Source of the DNA: Planktothricoides sp. SR001
GTDB lineage: Bacteria; Cyanobacteriota; Cyanobacteriia; Cyanobacteriales; Laspinemataceae
Length of the DNA stretch: 55,977 bases
Direction: 5' to 3'
NCBI RefSeq assembly: GCF_001276715.1
Contig: NZ_LIUQ01000045.1
Coordinates: 1-55,977 of the forward strand
Shown: positions 1 to 16,270 of the stretch, in pieces
Layout of the letters: each line of letters starts with the position of its first letter
Position numbering within the stretch: position 1 is the stretch's first letter
Translations under genes and position numbers: made by a program
The notes under the pieces: generated by a model
Told to the model about the DNA's origin: nothing
What the model saw: the letters and a program-made list of their open reading frames with translations, nothing else
The model's database searches: none

Positions 1-47
1 TGACGCAAGAAACCGGGTTTCTTAACTGCATCGTTTAATTGAATGGA

Positions 48-7234
<7,187 letters not shown>

Positions 7235-7412
7235 AGCAAAAATTATAACCCTTATCCTGCGGGATGTCTAGAGGCGGTTTGCGAGGCTCAGGAATTTTGT
7301 TGCTACAATTTTGCTAAACCCCGAAAAAAAAATCGCTGAAACCGTTACCCAGAGAGGGTGCGAGGCTCCCGACGAATTAGCTAAGTTTCAGGGATTTTTG
7401 GCCAGCCTCGCA
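7235..7412 (-). promoter_or_regulatory. CRISPR leader region
   Basis: This non-coding stretch lies next to the inferred leader-proximal repeat. The 8-mer GCGAGGCT occurs at 7281-7288 and 7370-7377 and inverted at 7404-7411. A second inverted pair, AATCGCTGAAAC (7331-7342) and GTTTCAGGGATT (7385-7396), lies inside. Such repeated motifs are plausible integration or architecture signals, but no leader family was recognised with certainty. Confidence 0.6.
7242..7270 (-). promoter_or_regulatory. Putative pre-crRNA promoter
   Basis: On the minus strand, TAGACA (7270-7265) is followed after exactly 17 nt by a perfect TATAAT (7247-7242). The predicted start is about 7235, the first base outside the last repeat. 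Position and direction fit transcription of the array leftward. The motif match is seen; promoter activity is inferred. Confidence 0.65.
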
Positions 7413-8091
7413 AGACCAGGTTACTAGCTAGTTATTTAGTTTATCGGGAAATCCGGTCTCTATTTTGAGTTTTTGGTAAAGGTTGACGCACAAAACCGGG
7501 TTTCTTGGGCTGGGAGTTAACCCAGGAAAACCCAGAAACCCGGTTTCTATTTTGGTTTAAGTTTTCGGGAAAGGTTGACGCAAGAAACCGGGTTTCTTGG
7601 GGTAGGGTCGAAGCATGACCGCAGACAAATTATTGCTTAAAATATTGTAGGGGCGATTCGCGAATCGCCCCTACGGTGGTTTTCAGAGTTAACCCAGAAA
7701 CCCGGTTTCTATTTTAGTTTACAGCGGTTTTCAGGTTAATAAATCGCGATCGGGCGAAGCATTCCGTAGGGGCGAAGCATTCCGGCAGTCCATTTAATAT
7801 TCCAAGCAGTAGGGGCGAATGGCCATTCGCCCCTACACTGCCGGAATGCTTCGCCCTTACAATATTTTAAGTCATAATTTATCTGCGGTCATGCTTCGCC
7901 CCTACAAATCATTGTGGTTTATTTAATAGAAAACCGCTGTAAGTCTTCGGCAAAGGTTGAGGAAAGAAACCGGGTTTCTTAGTACAAGGGCTGAGGAAAG
8001 AAACCGGGTTTCTTGGGCTGAGTAACCCAGAAACCCGGTTTCTATTTTAATTTAAGTCTTCGGCAAAGGTTGACGTAAGAAACCGGGTTTC
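7413..8091. repeat. Intergenic cluster of palindromic elements
   Basis: No gene is seen. About seven copies of an AAACCGGGTTT / AAACCCGGTTT palindrome occur, linked by the conserved phrase TCTTCGGCAAAGGTTGACG. The core TGACGCAAGAAACCGGG at 7576-7592 also starts the window at position 1. A second element (7609-7905) has inverted arms containing GCATGACCGCAGA on the left and TCTGCGGTCATGC on the right. Between them are palindromes built on TAGGGGCGA, including one whose half-site is GGGCGAATGG. This is a nest of mobile or recombining small repeats beside the leader. Confidence 0.85.
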
Positions 8092-9480
8092 TTACACTCC
8101 ACCGACTACTACGTTGCTAATGCGGAGACTGGGCCCCGCACAGCCGACGGGTAAACCACTTTGGCCCCCTTTGCCACAACCCCCGGACTCATCCCAGTAG
8201 TAGTCATCCCCGATCGCTTCTATATCTGCCAAAGTGCTGAACACATTGCCGGAAAGGGTGACATCCCGCACAGGTTCCGCGAGTTGACCATTTCTAATCA
8301 TCCACGCTTCCCCAGCGGTGAAAGTGAACATTTCCCCGTTGGTCATGCCTCCTAACCAATTTCGCGCATAGACTCCCTCGGAAATATCACTAAATAAATC
8401 TGCTGCGGGAGTTTTACCACGGGCAATCCAAGTATTCGTCATTCTCACAATGGGCGCATAGTGATAATTCAAACACCGGGCATTGCCGGTAGGGGCTTCA
8501 TCCAGTTTCCCGGCAGTTTCGCGGGAATGTAGCCTGCCCACTAATACCCCATCCTTAATTAATTGAGTAGTAGTGGCTGGGGTGCCTTCATCGTCGTAGA
8601 GGTAGCTGCCGCGATGCCCTTCTGGGGCTGCCCCATCAAAAATTTGCAAGTCTTCTGGGCCAAACCGCCGCCCCAAGGTCATTACTTCTAATAAGTCGGG
8701 GTTTTCATAAGCCATGTCCGCTTCGGAAAGATGGCCAAAGGCTTCGTGAACAAATAAACCGGAGAGAATAGGGTCAATTACTACGGTGTAGGTGTTGCCC
8801 TTAACTGGAGGTAAGGATAAGGCATTCACAGCCCTTTCCGCAGCCCCGCGCACTTGCTGATCCAAGTTGGTCAGGTCTTCGTAACCCTGACGAGATCCGG
8901 TGGTTTCTCGCCCGGTTTGCACCATTTCCCCGTCTCGGGCGGTGGCGGCAAAGCGCATTTCCATGTCTACCCAAGATTGTTCTAATAAGGTGCCGTCCGA
9001 GGTGGCGAGGATAATTCGCTGGGAAATGTCCCCGTAGCGGACGGAAGTGGTGGCGATCCGAGGGTCAACGCTATGGAGGATTTCGCTGTAGCGATCGCAG
9101 AGTTGCTTTTTCACCAACAGGGGCAAAGTTCTGGGGTTGGTGCCACTTCTATGTAAATGATAAGTGCCGACCACGGGCTCCACATAAGCCAGACAAGTGG
9201 TGTCATCCCCGACTAAACGGGCAGCCGCGATCGCTTCTTCCACTCTGGCTTGGATATGTTCCAAATTATTGAAACTGGCAAAACCCCAGCCTCCCTTGTA
9301 ACAGGCCCGAACTTGTCCCCCAGTGGACACCCCTTCGCTGAGGGTTTCAATCTTTTCCCCGCGCAAAAAGATATCGGTGCCCTCGGCGGCTTCTAGGCGA
9401 ATGGCCAAATAATCAACTCGGTGGGCAAATCGCCGAATTAAGTCTGAAAGTAAATTCTTGGCGTCATCGGTGACAATCAT
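8092..9480 (-). CDS. tldD: TldD-type metalloprotease
   Basis: A 462-residue member of the TldD/PmbA family, zinc-dependent proteases that in other bacteria act as TldD/TldE heterodimers on unfolded or modified peptides. The zinc motif HEAFGH is at residues 245-250, followed by LSEAD, and the conserved GGCGKGGQ and VGCAGPSLRI segments are near the C terminus. The length is normal for TldD. Its usual partner, PmbA/TldE, is not in this window. The ATG at 9480 has no obvious Shine-Dalgarno, which is common in cyanobacteria. Palindromic elements flank both ends, and larB follows upstream on the same strand after 169 bp, so a shared transcript is possible but unproven. Confidence 0.95.
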   Translation of the reverse strand: MIVTDDAKNLLSDLIRRFAHRVDYLAIRLEAAEGTDIFLRGEKIETLSEGVSTGGQVRACYKGGWGFASFNNLEHIQARVEEAIAAARLVGDDTTCLAYVEPVVGTYHLHRSGTNPRTLPLLVKKQLCDRYSEILHSVDPRIATTSVRYGDISQRIILATSDGTLLEQSWVDMEMRFAATARDGEMVQTGRETTGSRQGYEDLTNLDQQVRGAAERAVNALSLPPVKGNTYTVVIDPILSGLFVHEAFGHLSEADMAYENPDLLEVMTLGRRFGPEDLQIFDGAAPEGHRGSYLYDDEGTPATTTQLIKDGVLVGRLHSRETAGKLDEAPTGNARCLNYHYAPIVRMTNTWIARGKTPAADLFSDISEGVYARNWLGGMTNGEMFTFTAGEAWMIRNGQLAEPVRDVTLSGNVFSTLADIEAIGDDYYWDESGGCGKGGQSGLPVGCAGPSLRISNVVVGGV

Positions 9481-9649
9481 TATTTTTTAACCCAGAAACC
9501 CGGTTTCTATTTTATGTATGAATGAGTTTATCGCAAAGGCTGACGTAAGAAACCCAGAAACCCGGTTTCACGCAAGAAACCCAGAAACCCGGTTTCTATT
9601 TTAGTTTGAGTCTTCGGCAAGGGTTGACGCCAGAAACCGGGTTTCTGAC
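9481..9649. repeat. AAACCCGGTTT palindrome cluster between tldD and larB
   Basis: Five or more copies of the same palindrome as at 7413-8091 occur here, with the linker TTGACG and the phrase GAGTCTTCGGCAAGGG. The array-flanking element has therefore multiplied locally. Confidence 0.85.
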
Positions 9650-10432
9650 TCAAGCAACCTGGTTTCTGGTACGCAGAATTTTAGCCGCTAACATCGCCGC
9701 CCCAAAGCCATTGTCAATATTCACCACCCCCAGACCAGCAGCACAGGAGTTAAGCATCCCCAATAAAGCGGCCAACCCATTAAAACTAGCCCCATAACCG
9801 ATACTGGTGGGAACAGCGATCGCGGGGGCTTCCACCAAACCCGCCACCACACTGGGTAAAGCCCCTTCCATCCCGGCGACCACAATCAACACATCGGACT
9901 CCATCAGGATATGGCGGTTGGCCAATAAACGGTGAATTCCCGCCACTCCCACGTCCCAAAGACGTTGGACGCGAAAGCCGCAAAGTTCGGCGGTGACTGC
10001 CGCTTCTTCCGCTACGGGCAAGTCGGCAGTTCCGGCACAAACTACCCCAATGGTGCCCGGATATTCCGGTTCTATGGGGGGAATAGCGGTGGCACAAATC
10101 CGCGCACTGCGGTAATAGACCAAACCGGGCAATAGTTCATCTAACTGCAAATAAACCTCTGGGTCGATGCGAGTTGCCATGACCACGGGATGGCGATCGC
10201 GCATCACCTGCATAATTTGCCCAATTTGCTCTGGGGTTTTCCCCGGCCCCCAGATAACTTCGGGAAATCCCGTGCGGAGGCTGCGGTGATGATCGATGCG
10301 AGCAAATTCCGTTTCTCCGTCCCTGGTGACAGGTTCAAAGGCCATAATTTTGAGATTTTCCAAGGCAGCATCGGGCTTGAGGGTGCCGTTGGCGACGGCT
10401 TCGAGTAAGGTTTGTAAGGCTTGTGAGTTCAC
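9650..10432 (-). CDS. larB: LarB, nickel-pincer cofactor biosynthesis enzyme
   Basis: A 260-residue protein of the LarB family, which carboxylates and hydrolyses nicotinic acid adenine dinucleotide to pyridinium-3,5-biscarboxylate mononucleotide in the pathway to the nickel-pincer cofactor of lactate racemase-type enzymes. The C-terminal half (about 125-255) is PurE-like, with GVVCAGTADLPVAEEA, VAGMEGALPSV and PTSIGYGASFNGL. The stretch LNSCAAGLGVVNIDNGFGA carries the expected reactive Cys (residue 230). No larC, larE or larA is in the window. The C-terminal codons merge into a palindromic repeat cluster, and the last residues (RTRNQVA) may derive from it. Confidence 0.93.
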   Translation of the reverse strand: MNSQALQTLLEAVANGTLKPDAALENLKIMAFEPVTRDGETEFARIDHHRSLRTGFPEVIWGPGKTPEQIGQIMQVMRDRHPVVMATRIDPEVYLQLDELLPGLVYYRSARICATAIPPIEPEYPGTIGVVCAGTADLPVAEEAAVTAELCGFRVQRLWDVGVAGIHRLLANRHILMESDVLIVVAGMEGALPSVVAGLVEAPAIAVPTSIGYGASFNGLAALLGMLNSCAAGLGVVNIDNGFGAAMLAAKILRTRNQVA

Positions 10433-10471
10433 GGCTAGATGTTTGTTGAAATTTGCTGAAATTTGTTGAAA

Positions 10472-12313
10472 TTATTCGCTAATTGTTAGTTCATAGATAT
10501 TCCAGAATGCACCACCGATGGCCGAATATTGCACTCCTTGAATGCGATCGCGCACTGCGGACATACTCAAAGGATTCACCAAATGAATCACCGGCAAATA
10601 TTCTTGCACTAATTTCTGGGCTTCGCTATAGATAGCCTTGCGTTTTTCCTCATCTAATTCTTGGGCTCCTTGGACATACAAATCACCGAGTTTTTGTTCC
10701 CAATCAGCGATTTTTCTGCCCACCAAAGGAGTTTGCCCCGGTTGGCGTGATTGATTAAAAACGTGCAATCGACCATCAGGAGCCCAAAGATTTGCCCCAT
10801 TATTGGGTTCGACTCCGCCGGTAAATCCAATCAAATGACATTCCCAATCCAAAGAATCCGTCAGTTTGGCAACCATAGCATTAAAAGCAATCGGTTGAAA
10901 ATCAACGGTAATGCCGATTTCACTCAAATCTTGTTTAATTTGTGCGCCCATTGCCTCTCTAATTTTATTTCCCGCGTTGGTAATCAAAGTAAAGCGAACT
11001 CGGTTGCCGTCTTGGTCTAGGAGTTCATTTCTCTCGTTATATTTAAACCCCGCACTTAATAATAACTCTTTAGCTTTTTCGGGATTGTAATCATAGACGG
11101 GTAAGCCTTTTTCTGGGGAAAGATAATAAGGGCTTTGGATGGAAAGATGAGAATTTTGAGGTGCTCCTAGCCCGCGAAATGTATTGTTAATCATTCGGTC
11201 CCGGTTCAGACTATAGGCAACAGCTTGTCGAAAAGCCACATTACTAAACCACCGCAATTTAATCGGGTCTACCACAGGTTTTTGAGTATCCGCATTCCGA
11301 CCTTGATTCAGATTAAAAGCCATAAAGGTGGTTCCCGGTGCTTGACCACCATTATAAATGGTAAAATTATTCCGATTTTCTTCCTGCTTGAGTAACTCAA
11401 AATTGTCTGGAGAAACCGAAATAGAATCTAAATTACCAGAGCGAAACTTCAGCAATGAGGTATCTTGAGATTCGACAATTTCCCAAACTACCCTTTCAAT
11501 ATAAGGCTGAGAATTACCTTGAGCATCTTTGCGCCAGTAGTAGGGATTTTTTTGAAAAAATAAGCGCTCGCTGGTAGTATAACCGGCTAATTGGTATGGG
11601 CCATTGCCGATAATTTTTTCCGGTGGTGTATTGGTATTCCAAGTGGAGAGAAACCGCAGATTTCCATCAGATTCTTCCTTGAGGGTAGAACGCAAAATAT
11701 GGGCGGGTAAAATTTCCTGGCTAGTGGTGCGTAAAAAAGGCGCAAATGGTTCGGGTAGCGTAAATTCTACTTGGCGATCGTCTAGTTTTCTCACTTGGGC
11801 TAAAGCGCCACTTTTGCCAATGCGTAAAGTATCTCTAGCACTGGTAGGAATTTTCTCGTTATAGTACAATTCATTGTAAGTAAATACTACATCATCAGCG
11901 GTCAAAGGTTGCCCATCAGACCACTTTAAATCCGGCCGCAAGGTGAAGATAAATCTTAGTTTGTCTTCAGAAATTTTCCAAGATTCTGCTAGTCCCGGTT
12001 CTACCATCGCGGTGATACCATTTTGCGTGGTTAAGCCCTCAAAAGTTAGCCCAAAAATATTGGGAGATTCTGTACTGAGAACTGGGTTAAAAGTTTTGGG
12101 ATCGCTGAGTACGCTCAAGACTACTTGATTCACACTTGCGGCTTGACTTTTGAATTGAGCGGGATTGCACCCAGAAAGAGCGATCGCGCATAAAATCGCA
12201 CATACAAAAGTTAGGGCGATTCCCGTGAGGGATCCTCTTCGCGGAATCGCGAAACACCGTCGCCAATAATTACTCAGGAGTTGCATATATTTATTGTCTT
12301 CCTTATATTGCAT
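10472..12313 (-). CDS. ABC transporter substrate-binding lipoprotein, family 5 (peptide type)
   Basis: A 613-residue solute-binding protein of the OppA/DppA family. A signal segment ends in the lipobox ALSGC (Cys49), so it should be anchored by lipid on the periplasmic side. Family features follow: SVLSDPKTFNPVLS, LTFEGLTTQNG, a LRPDLKWSDGQPLTADDVVFTY segment, and IIGNGPYQLAGY. The second Met (residue 10, MQLLSNYW) is a likely alternative start, because the first ten residues are charged and precede the signal. No permease or ATPase of the same transporter lies nearby. The substrate is probably an oligopeptide, but the sequence does not fix it. Confidence 0.9.
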   Translation of the reverse strand: MQYKEDNKYMQLLSNYWRRCFAIPRRGSLTGIALTFVCAILCAIALSGCNPAQFKSQAASVNQVVLSVLSDPKTFNPVLSTESPNIFGLTFEGLTTQNGITAMVEPGLAESWKISEDKLRFIFTLRPDLKWSDGQPLTADDVVFTYNELYYNEKIPTSARDTLRIGKSGALAQVRKLDDRQVEFTLPEPFAPFLRTTSQEILPAHILRSTLKEESDGNLRFLSTWNTNTPPEKIIGNGPYQLAGYTTSERLFFQKNPYYWRKDAQGNSQPYIERVVWEIVESQDTSLLKFRSGNLDSISVSPDNFELLKQEENRNNFTIYNGGQAPGTTFMAFNLNQGRNADTQKPVVDPIKLRWFSNVAFRQAVAYSLNRDRMINNTFRGLGAPQNSHLSIQSPYYLSPEKGLPVYDYNPEKAKELLLSAGFKYNERNELLDQDGNRVRFTLITNAGNKIREAMGAQIKQDLSEIGITVDFQPIAFNAMVAKLTDSLDWECHLIGFTGGVEPNNGANLWAPDGRLHVFNQSRQPGQTPLVGRKIADWEQKLGDLYVQGAQELDEEKRKAIYSEAQKLVQEYLPVIHLVNPLSMSAVRDRIQGVQYSAIGGAFWNIYELTISE

Positions 12314-12705
12314 ATATTTTATTCATATATTCTATTAATTTATAGCGTTTTTCTGCTGAATAGATCACATATGCTTAGTAGGGGCGAAGCATGACCGCAA
12401 ATAATCTCTGGAACCAAATAAAAAATTTTGTCCCGGAATGCTTCGCCCCTACGGGTATTTGTGGTTGACCAACGTGAAAACCGCTGTAATCGCATTTGTC
12501 ATGGTTAAATCGGCTTTGTAATTTTTTTTGATTTTTGAGATTATCATTAATGCCCAGATTTAAGCAACTATAATATAGCACAATTATCACTTTAATTAAA
12601 ATATTTTTCAGTGAATTTTCATCAAATTTTACTGAATTAATGTAAACTAAAAATCAGCAAATTTAATGTTATTTAACATATAAATAAATAGCTAATCAAT
12701 CAGCC
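12314..12705. repeat. Intergenic region with a GTAGGGGCGAAGCAT hairpin element
   Basis: No gene is seen. A 75-bp element at 12378-12452 has perfect 15-bp inverted ends, GTAGGGGCGAAGCAT and ATGCTTCGCCCCTAC, around an A-rich centre. A diverged copy is at 43895-43965. The rest is AT-rich and may hold the promoter of the upstream-facing lipoprotein gene. Confidence 0.8.
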
Positions 12706-13062
12706 TTAATTATTTCTTGTTTTATCTAGCTTGAGTCGATTGCGAATCCGACTCATGGTGGCTTGGCTGAGTCTAACTTGGGTCATTTCATCGAGGCGAT
12801 CGCACAATTCCAGCAAAGTAGCATCCTGATATGCTCTCAGCAATTCAGCCACGATTTCCATTTGCTTCGCTGTTAACTTCGGGGTCGAACCTCCACTGTG
12901 GGGTAGGGGGTCAACCTGTCCGGTTTCCCGATATCGTTTCATCAAATTTTGCACAAAACCAAGACTGACACTAAAACGCTTGGCTAATTGACGATAAGAG
13001 CCTTCCTTATTTTCATAAGCCTGAATAATTTTTTGGCGCAAGTCATTAGAATAAGCTTTCAT
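12706..13062 (-). pseudogene. IS630-family transposase N-terminal relic
   Basis: A 118-residue ORF with the N-terminal helix-turn-helix part of IS630-type transposases: MKAYSNDLRQKIIQAYEN, then SYRQLAKRFSVSLGFVQNL (about 22-40) and a second DNA-binding half ending NRLKLDKTRNN. The catalytic DDE half should follow toward lower coordinates, but the DNA there is AT-rich and non-coding in all frames I checked. I saw no terminal inverted repeats. It may still be expressed as a DNA-binding fragment, though a dead insertion-sequence remnant is more likely. Confidence 0.8.
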
Positions 13063-13501
13063 TTAGTGGTTTCATCTTTCCAGCTTTAGATAAGGTAAAT
13101 TGTACCAGACTTACCCGAAAACTGTCTGAATAGTCCCTGGGTGTGGGGTGTGGGGTTTGGGGTGCAGAGGAGCCGAGGATCCGAGGATCCGAGGATCCGA
13201 GGAGTCCGCCGTCGGCTTCCGGTGTAGGGGCGCTTCGGCTTGCGTCCCTACACCGGAAGCAATGCTGACGTCTCTGCTCCGGAAGCATCTCTGTGAACCT
13301 CTGTGTCTCTGTGGTTCAATTTACTTATTTCTCCCTTAACTACATCGTAATAGTAAACCCCACTGCCCCACACCCTACACTCCTCCATTTCTCCATAAAT
13401 CTACTTAGGTAAACCTTCTAGGTGATATTTAAAGTTAGGAGCGATCGCCAACAAGAAACCCGGTTTCTCCGAGAAAAGAAATCGGGTTTCTGGGAAGGTT
13501 T
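13063..13501. repeat. Intergenic simple repeats
   Basis: No gene is supported. It contains an 8-bp tandem repeat CCGAGGAT (three full copies, 13173-13196, plus a partial), an inverted pair around 13225-13260 (CCGGTGTAGGGGCG and CCCTACACCGG), a CTCTGTGTCTCTGTGG tract also present near 17070 and (inverted) 46440, and an AAACCCGGTTTCT palindrome at about 13455-13497. Confidence 0.75.
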
Positions 13502-14827
13502 CTAAGCCAAAGTTTTCACCACTTGACCTGTGAGAGTTTGTCCCAACCAAGGGGTATTGTGCGATCGCGAAGCTAAATGATTAATCTCTACTTTCCAAGT
13601 TTTCTGCGGATCGAATAATATCAGTTCTGCGGAACTTCCCTGGGTAAAAGTTGCCGGTTTTTGTTGGAAACATTCAGCGGGATTGGTACTTAAAACTCGC
13701 CAGAGTTGTAGGGCGGTTAACTTGCCAGTTTCTACTAAGTTGTGCCACAATAAAGGTAGGGCTAATTCTAACCCGATCGCTCCTGGGGGAGACTCAGCAA
13801 AAGCCACATGAGTTTCTTCATAAGAATAGGGACTATGGTCGATCGCCACCACATCGATCGCCCCATCTTCAACCGCAGAAATCAAAGCTAATTGGTCTTC
13901 AATATTTCCTAACGGGGGATCGAGATGCATCGCGGCATCGTAGGGAATTTCTGGGGCTGGATGACATAAAGAAGAATTGGGGTTAAGATGGCCGCGAATA
14001 TTTTGCACATTTAATAATAAATGCATCCAAGTGGTACTAGCAGTAATCGGCAATCCTTGGGCTTTGGCAGCGCGAATTAATTCCACACTGCGGGCGGTGG
14101 AAATTCGCATCAAATGCACGGGAGTCCCTGTAGCGGCGACAATTTCCAAAATTGCGGCTAGGGCAGAAGTTTCCGCGATCGCTGGGGAACCGACTAACCC
14201 CAAACGAATGGAAGTGCTGCCTTCCCGGACGGAACCATTGCCCCCTAAATCGCGATCGCAAGGCCACAGGGCGATCGGTAATCCCAGGGGTTGCAAATAT
14301 TCCAAACTCCGACGCAACAAACCCAGCTTTTTCACCGGCTGACCATCGGTAAATCCCACCACCCCAGCATTGGCTAACTCTGCCAACTCGGTCATCTGTT
14401 CTCCTTTTGCCCCCAAGGTCAGCGCCCCCCAAATGTAGAATTGAGGCAGCTTTTGGGGTGACTGTTGGGGTAACAGGTTGAGGCAACGGTGCAACCCGGT
14501 GACAGCGGTAGCATTATCAATCTCTGGGTGAGTATCTGGCAGAATCCCTAACCGGGTAAAACCCCCAGCAGCAGCGGCTTGCATCAAAGATACCAGGGTT
14601 TCCCGTTCCTCAAATCCTGGTTCCCCGCTATGACTATATAAATCGACTAAACCCGGCCCCAAGATTAATCCCCGACCATCGATCACTTCTGTATCAGCGC
14701 CGATCGCTTCAGACAAGTGGGGGGCGATCGCCTGAATGGTGCGATCAACAATCAGCACATCAGCGATTTCGTCTGTATTGGCAACTGGGTCTAATACGCG
14801 GACTTGTTGGATTAATTGACTGTTCAC
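13502..14827 (-). CDS. Dihydroorotase homologue, probably non-catalytic
   Basis: A 441-residue amidohydrolase of the PyrC/dihydroorotase family, normally step three of pyrimidine synthesis (carbamoyl aspartate to dihydroorotate). The fold is recognisable throughout: ADVLIVDRTIQAIAPHL, then GLILGPGLVDLYSHSGEPG, later VVAIDHSPY and the C-terminal ALQLWRVLSTNPAECF. The HxH metal motif and its Arg (usually DxHxHxREPG) are here DLYSHSGEPG (62-71), so the first His is Tyr64 and the substrate Arg is Gly68. The usual metal His in the HxxHxST segment is replaced too (VHLMRIST, 238-244). The family contains inactive partners of aspartate carbamoyltransferase, and this looks like one. Automated annotation would call it pyrC. 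The Met at 14827 gives a full-length start. Confidence 0.85.
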   Translation of the reverse strand: MNSQLIQQVRVLDPVANTDEIADVLIVDRTIQAIAPHLSEAIGADTEVIDGRGLILGPGLVDLYSHSGEPGFEERETLVSLMQAAAAGGFTRLGILPDTHPEIDNATAVTGLHRCLNLLPQQSPQKLPQFYIWGALTLGAKGEQMTELAELANAGVVGFTDGQPVKKLGLLRRSLEYLQPLGLPIALWPCDRDLGGNGSVREGSTSIRLGLVGSPAIAETSALAAILEIVAATGTPVHLMRISTARSVELIRAAKAQGLPITASTTWMHLLLNVQNIRGHLNPNSSLCHPAPEIPYDAAMHLDPPLGNIEDQLALISAVEDGAIDVVAIDHSPYSYEETHVAFAESPPGAIGLELALPLLWHNLVETGKLTALQLWRVLSTNPAECFQQKPATFTQGSSAELILFDPQKTWKVEINHLASRSHNTPWLGQTLTGQVVKTLA

Positions 14828-14912
14828 AGATTGTTACTGGTTACTGGTTACTGGTTATTTGTTATTGGTTATTTCGCTCAAATAACGAATAACGAATAAC
14901 CAGTAACTAATG
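14828..14912. repeat. Heptamer repeat pair
   Basis: TTACTGG occurs three times from 14834, followed by TTATTTG and TTATTGG. Inverted-sense heptamers of the form AATAACG/AATAACC follow at 14880-14905. The tract lies between two minus-strand genes and can fold as a hairpin. Confidence 0.8.
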
Positions 14913-16262
14913 TTATAATGCCCCGGCTGCGGTTCGATCCAAAATCCCACCGAGGTGAATCGTAATATTGGCAGCTTCTATCACCGGCAGACCATCAGGC
15001 CCATCAGGATAGTCAATCACCGTCACACTGCCGTTACCTTGCTTAAAATTCCAGAAATGTTCTGGACCTAAGCCAGACAGATAACACATCACCGCCTTAT
15101 TAATTGCATCGTGACCGACCACCAAACAAGTGGTATTGGGTGGCGTAGATGCCACGATCTCCTGCCAAGCGGGGATACTGCGATTCCAGACATCCTGCAA
15201 ATTTTCACCCTCTGGCATTTGCACCGTTTCCGGGGCAATTTTCCACTGCTGCAACATCCCTGGAAAAGCTTGCTCAATTTCCGACTCAAACTTACCTTCC
15301 CAGAGGCCGTGGGAAATTTCTTGTAACCGCTCATCCAGTTGCAGCGTCACCCCTGGATGTGCTTGTAAAATAATTTCCGCCGTTTCTTTGGGACGCAACA
15401 ACGGACTGCTGACTGCTGAATCGATCTGCACACAGGCGAGAAAATCTCTCGCTTGTTGGGCTTGGATTCTGCCGTTATCATTCAGGGGAATATCAATTTG
15501 TCCCTGAAACTGCTGCTGACGGTTCCATTCCGTCTCCCCGTGGCGCACCAATAACAAACGCGGGCCATGATGACCAGGGCGGGGTTTGGGGAGTTTATGT
15601 CCCACATGGGCGGTTAAGTTCATCGACTCTAACTGCACCGGATCGGCCAAGGTTCCGGCAAAATTGAGCACGCTAATGCCACAGTTAGATTGCTGAATCG
15701 AATGATAGCGGTCTGGGGAAATCCCTAAAGCGGTACTAATTAAGCAACGATTAATCCCATTATGGGCTACCACTAAAATCGTTTGATTCGGGTGCTGAGT
15801 CAGGATGTCTTGCCAGAATTGCCTCGCTTGGTGATGCAATGCTAACACCGGGAAATGTTCTCCCTCTGGGGTCATCATGCATAACTGATGGGGGCGTTCT
15901 TTCCAGAGTCGGTAATCTTCAGAATACTTCTCTTGGACTTCCGTGCGCCGCAAACCTTCCCATAAGGGCAAATCAATTTCTCTTAAAAGGTCAATTGGTT
16001 GAGCAGCAGGAGCAGGGTGCGCCGTGTTTGCCGCCGTTTTTTCTGATAGGGCAGCAACGATAATTTCGGCGGTTTCTTTCGCCCGTTGCAGGGGACTGCT
16101 GTAAACGGCATCAAATGCAATGCCTTGTAAGGCTACAGCAACTTGACGAGCAGTCTCCCGACCGACATCCGTTAACACGGATCGATCTAGGCGGCCTTGG
16201 ATCCGCTGCTCTACATTATAGGTGCTCTGGCCATGACGAACTAAAATAACGCGAGTGGTCAG
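14913..16262 (-). CDS. Histidine phosphatase, two phosphoglycerate-mutase-like domains, CTG start
   Basis: Two tandem histidine-phosphatase domains in one 449-residue protein. The first ATG (16178) lies inside the conserved N terminus. Reading upstream in frame gives TTRVILVRHGQSTYN, the RHG phosphohistidine motif of domain 1, and then a stop codon. The only start-like codon in that interval, apart from ATT, is CTG at 16262. It lies 8 nt after a perfect GGAGG (16275-16271), so I place the start there. Domain 2 opens with LLLVRHGETEWN (RHGE at about 240-243). Later His motifs VVAHNGIN and VVGHDAIN are present. The substrate is unknown; cyanobacterial double-domain proteins are often annotated as phosphoglycerate mutases. 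A 30-bp tandem repeat lies just upstream. Confidence 0.88.
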   Translation of the reverse strand: MTTRVILVRHGQSTYNVEQRIQGRLDRSVLTDVGRETARQVAVALQGIAFDAVYSSPLQRAKETAEIIVAALSEKTAANTAHPAPAAQPIDLLREIDLPLWEGLRRTEVQEKYSEDYRLWKERPHQLCMMTPEGEHFPVLALHHQARQFWQDILTQHPNQTILVVAHNGINRCLISTALGISPDRYHSIQQSNCGISVLNFAGTLADPVQLESMNLTAHVGHKLPKPRPGHHGPRLLLVRHGETEWNRQQQFQGQIDIPLNDNGRIQAQQARDFLACVQIDSAVSSPLLRPKETAEIILQAHPGVTLQLDERLQEISHGLWEGKFESEIEQAFPGMLQQWKIAPETVQMPEGENLQDVWNRSIPAWQEIVASTPPNTTCLVVGHDAINKAVMCYLSGLGPEHFWNFKQGNGSVTVIDYPDGPDGLPVIEAANITIHLGGILDRTAAGAL

Positions 16263-16270
16263 GGTTCTAT

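Noticed and set aside
14037-14486. 149-residue ORF in another frame of the dihydroorotase gene
   Set aside because: Shadow of a full-length recognised gene; composition not protein-like.
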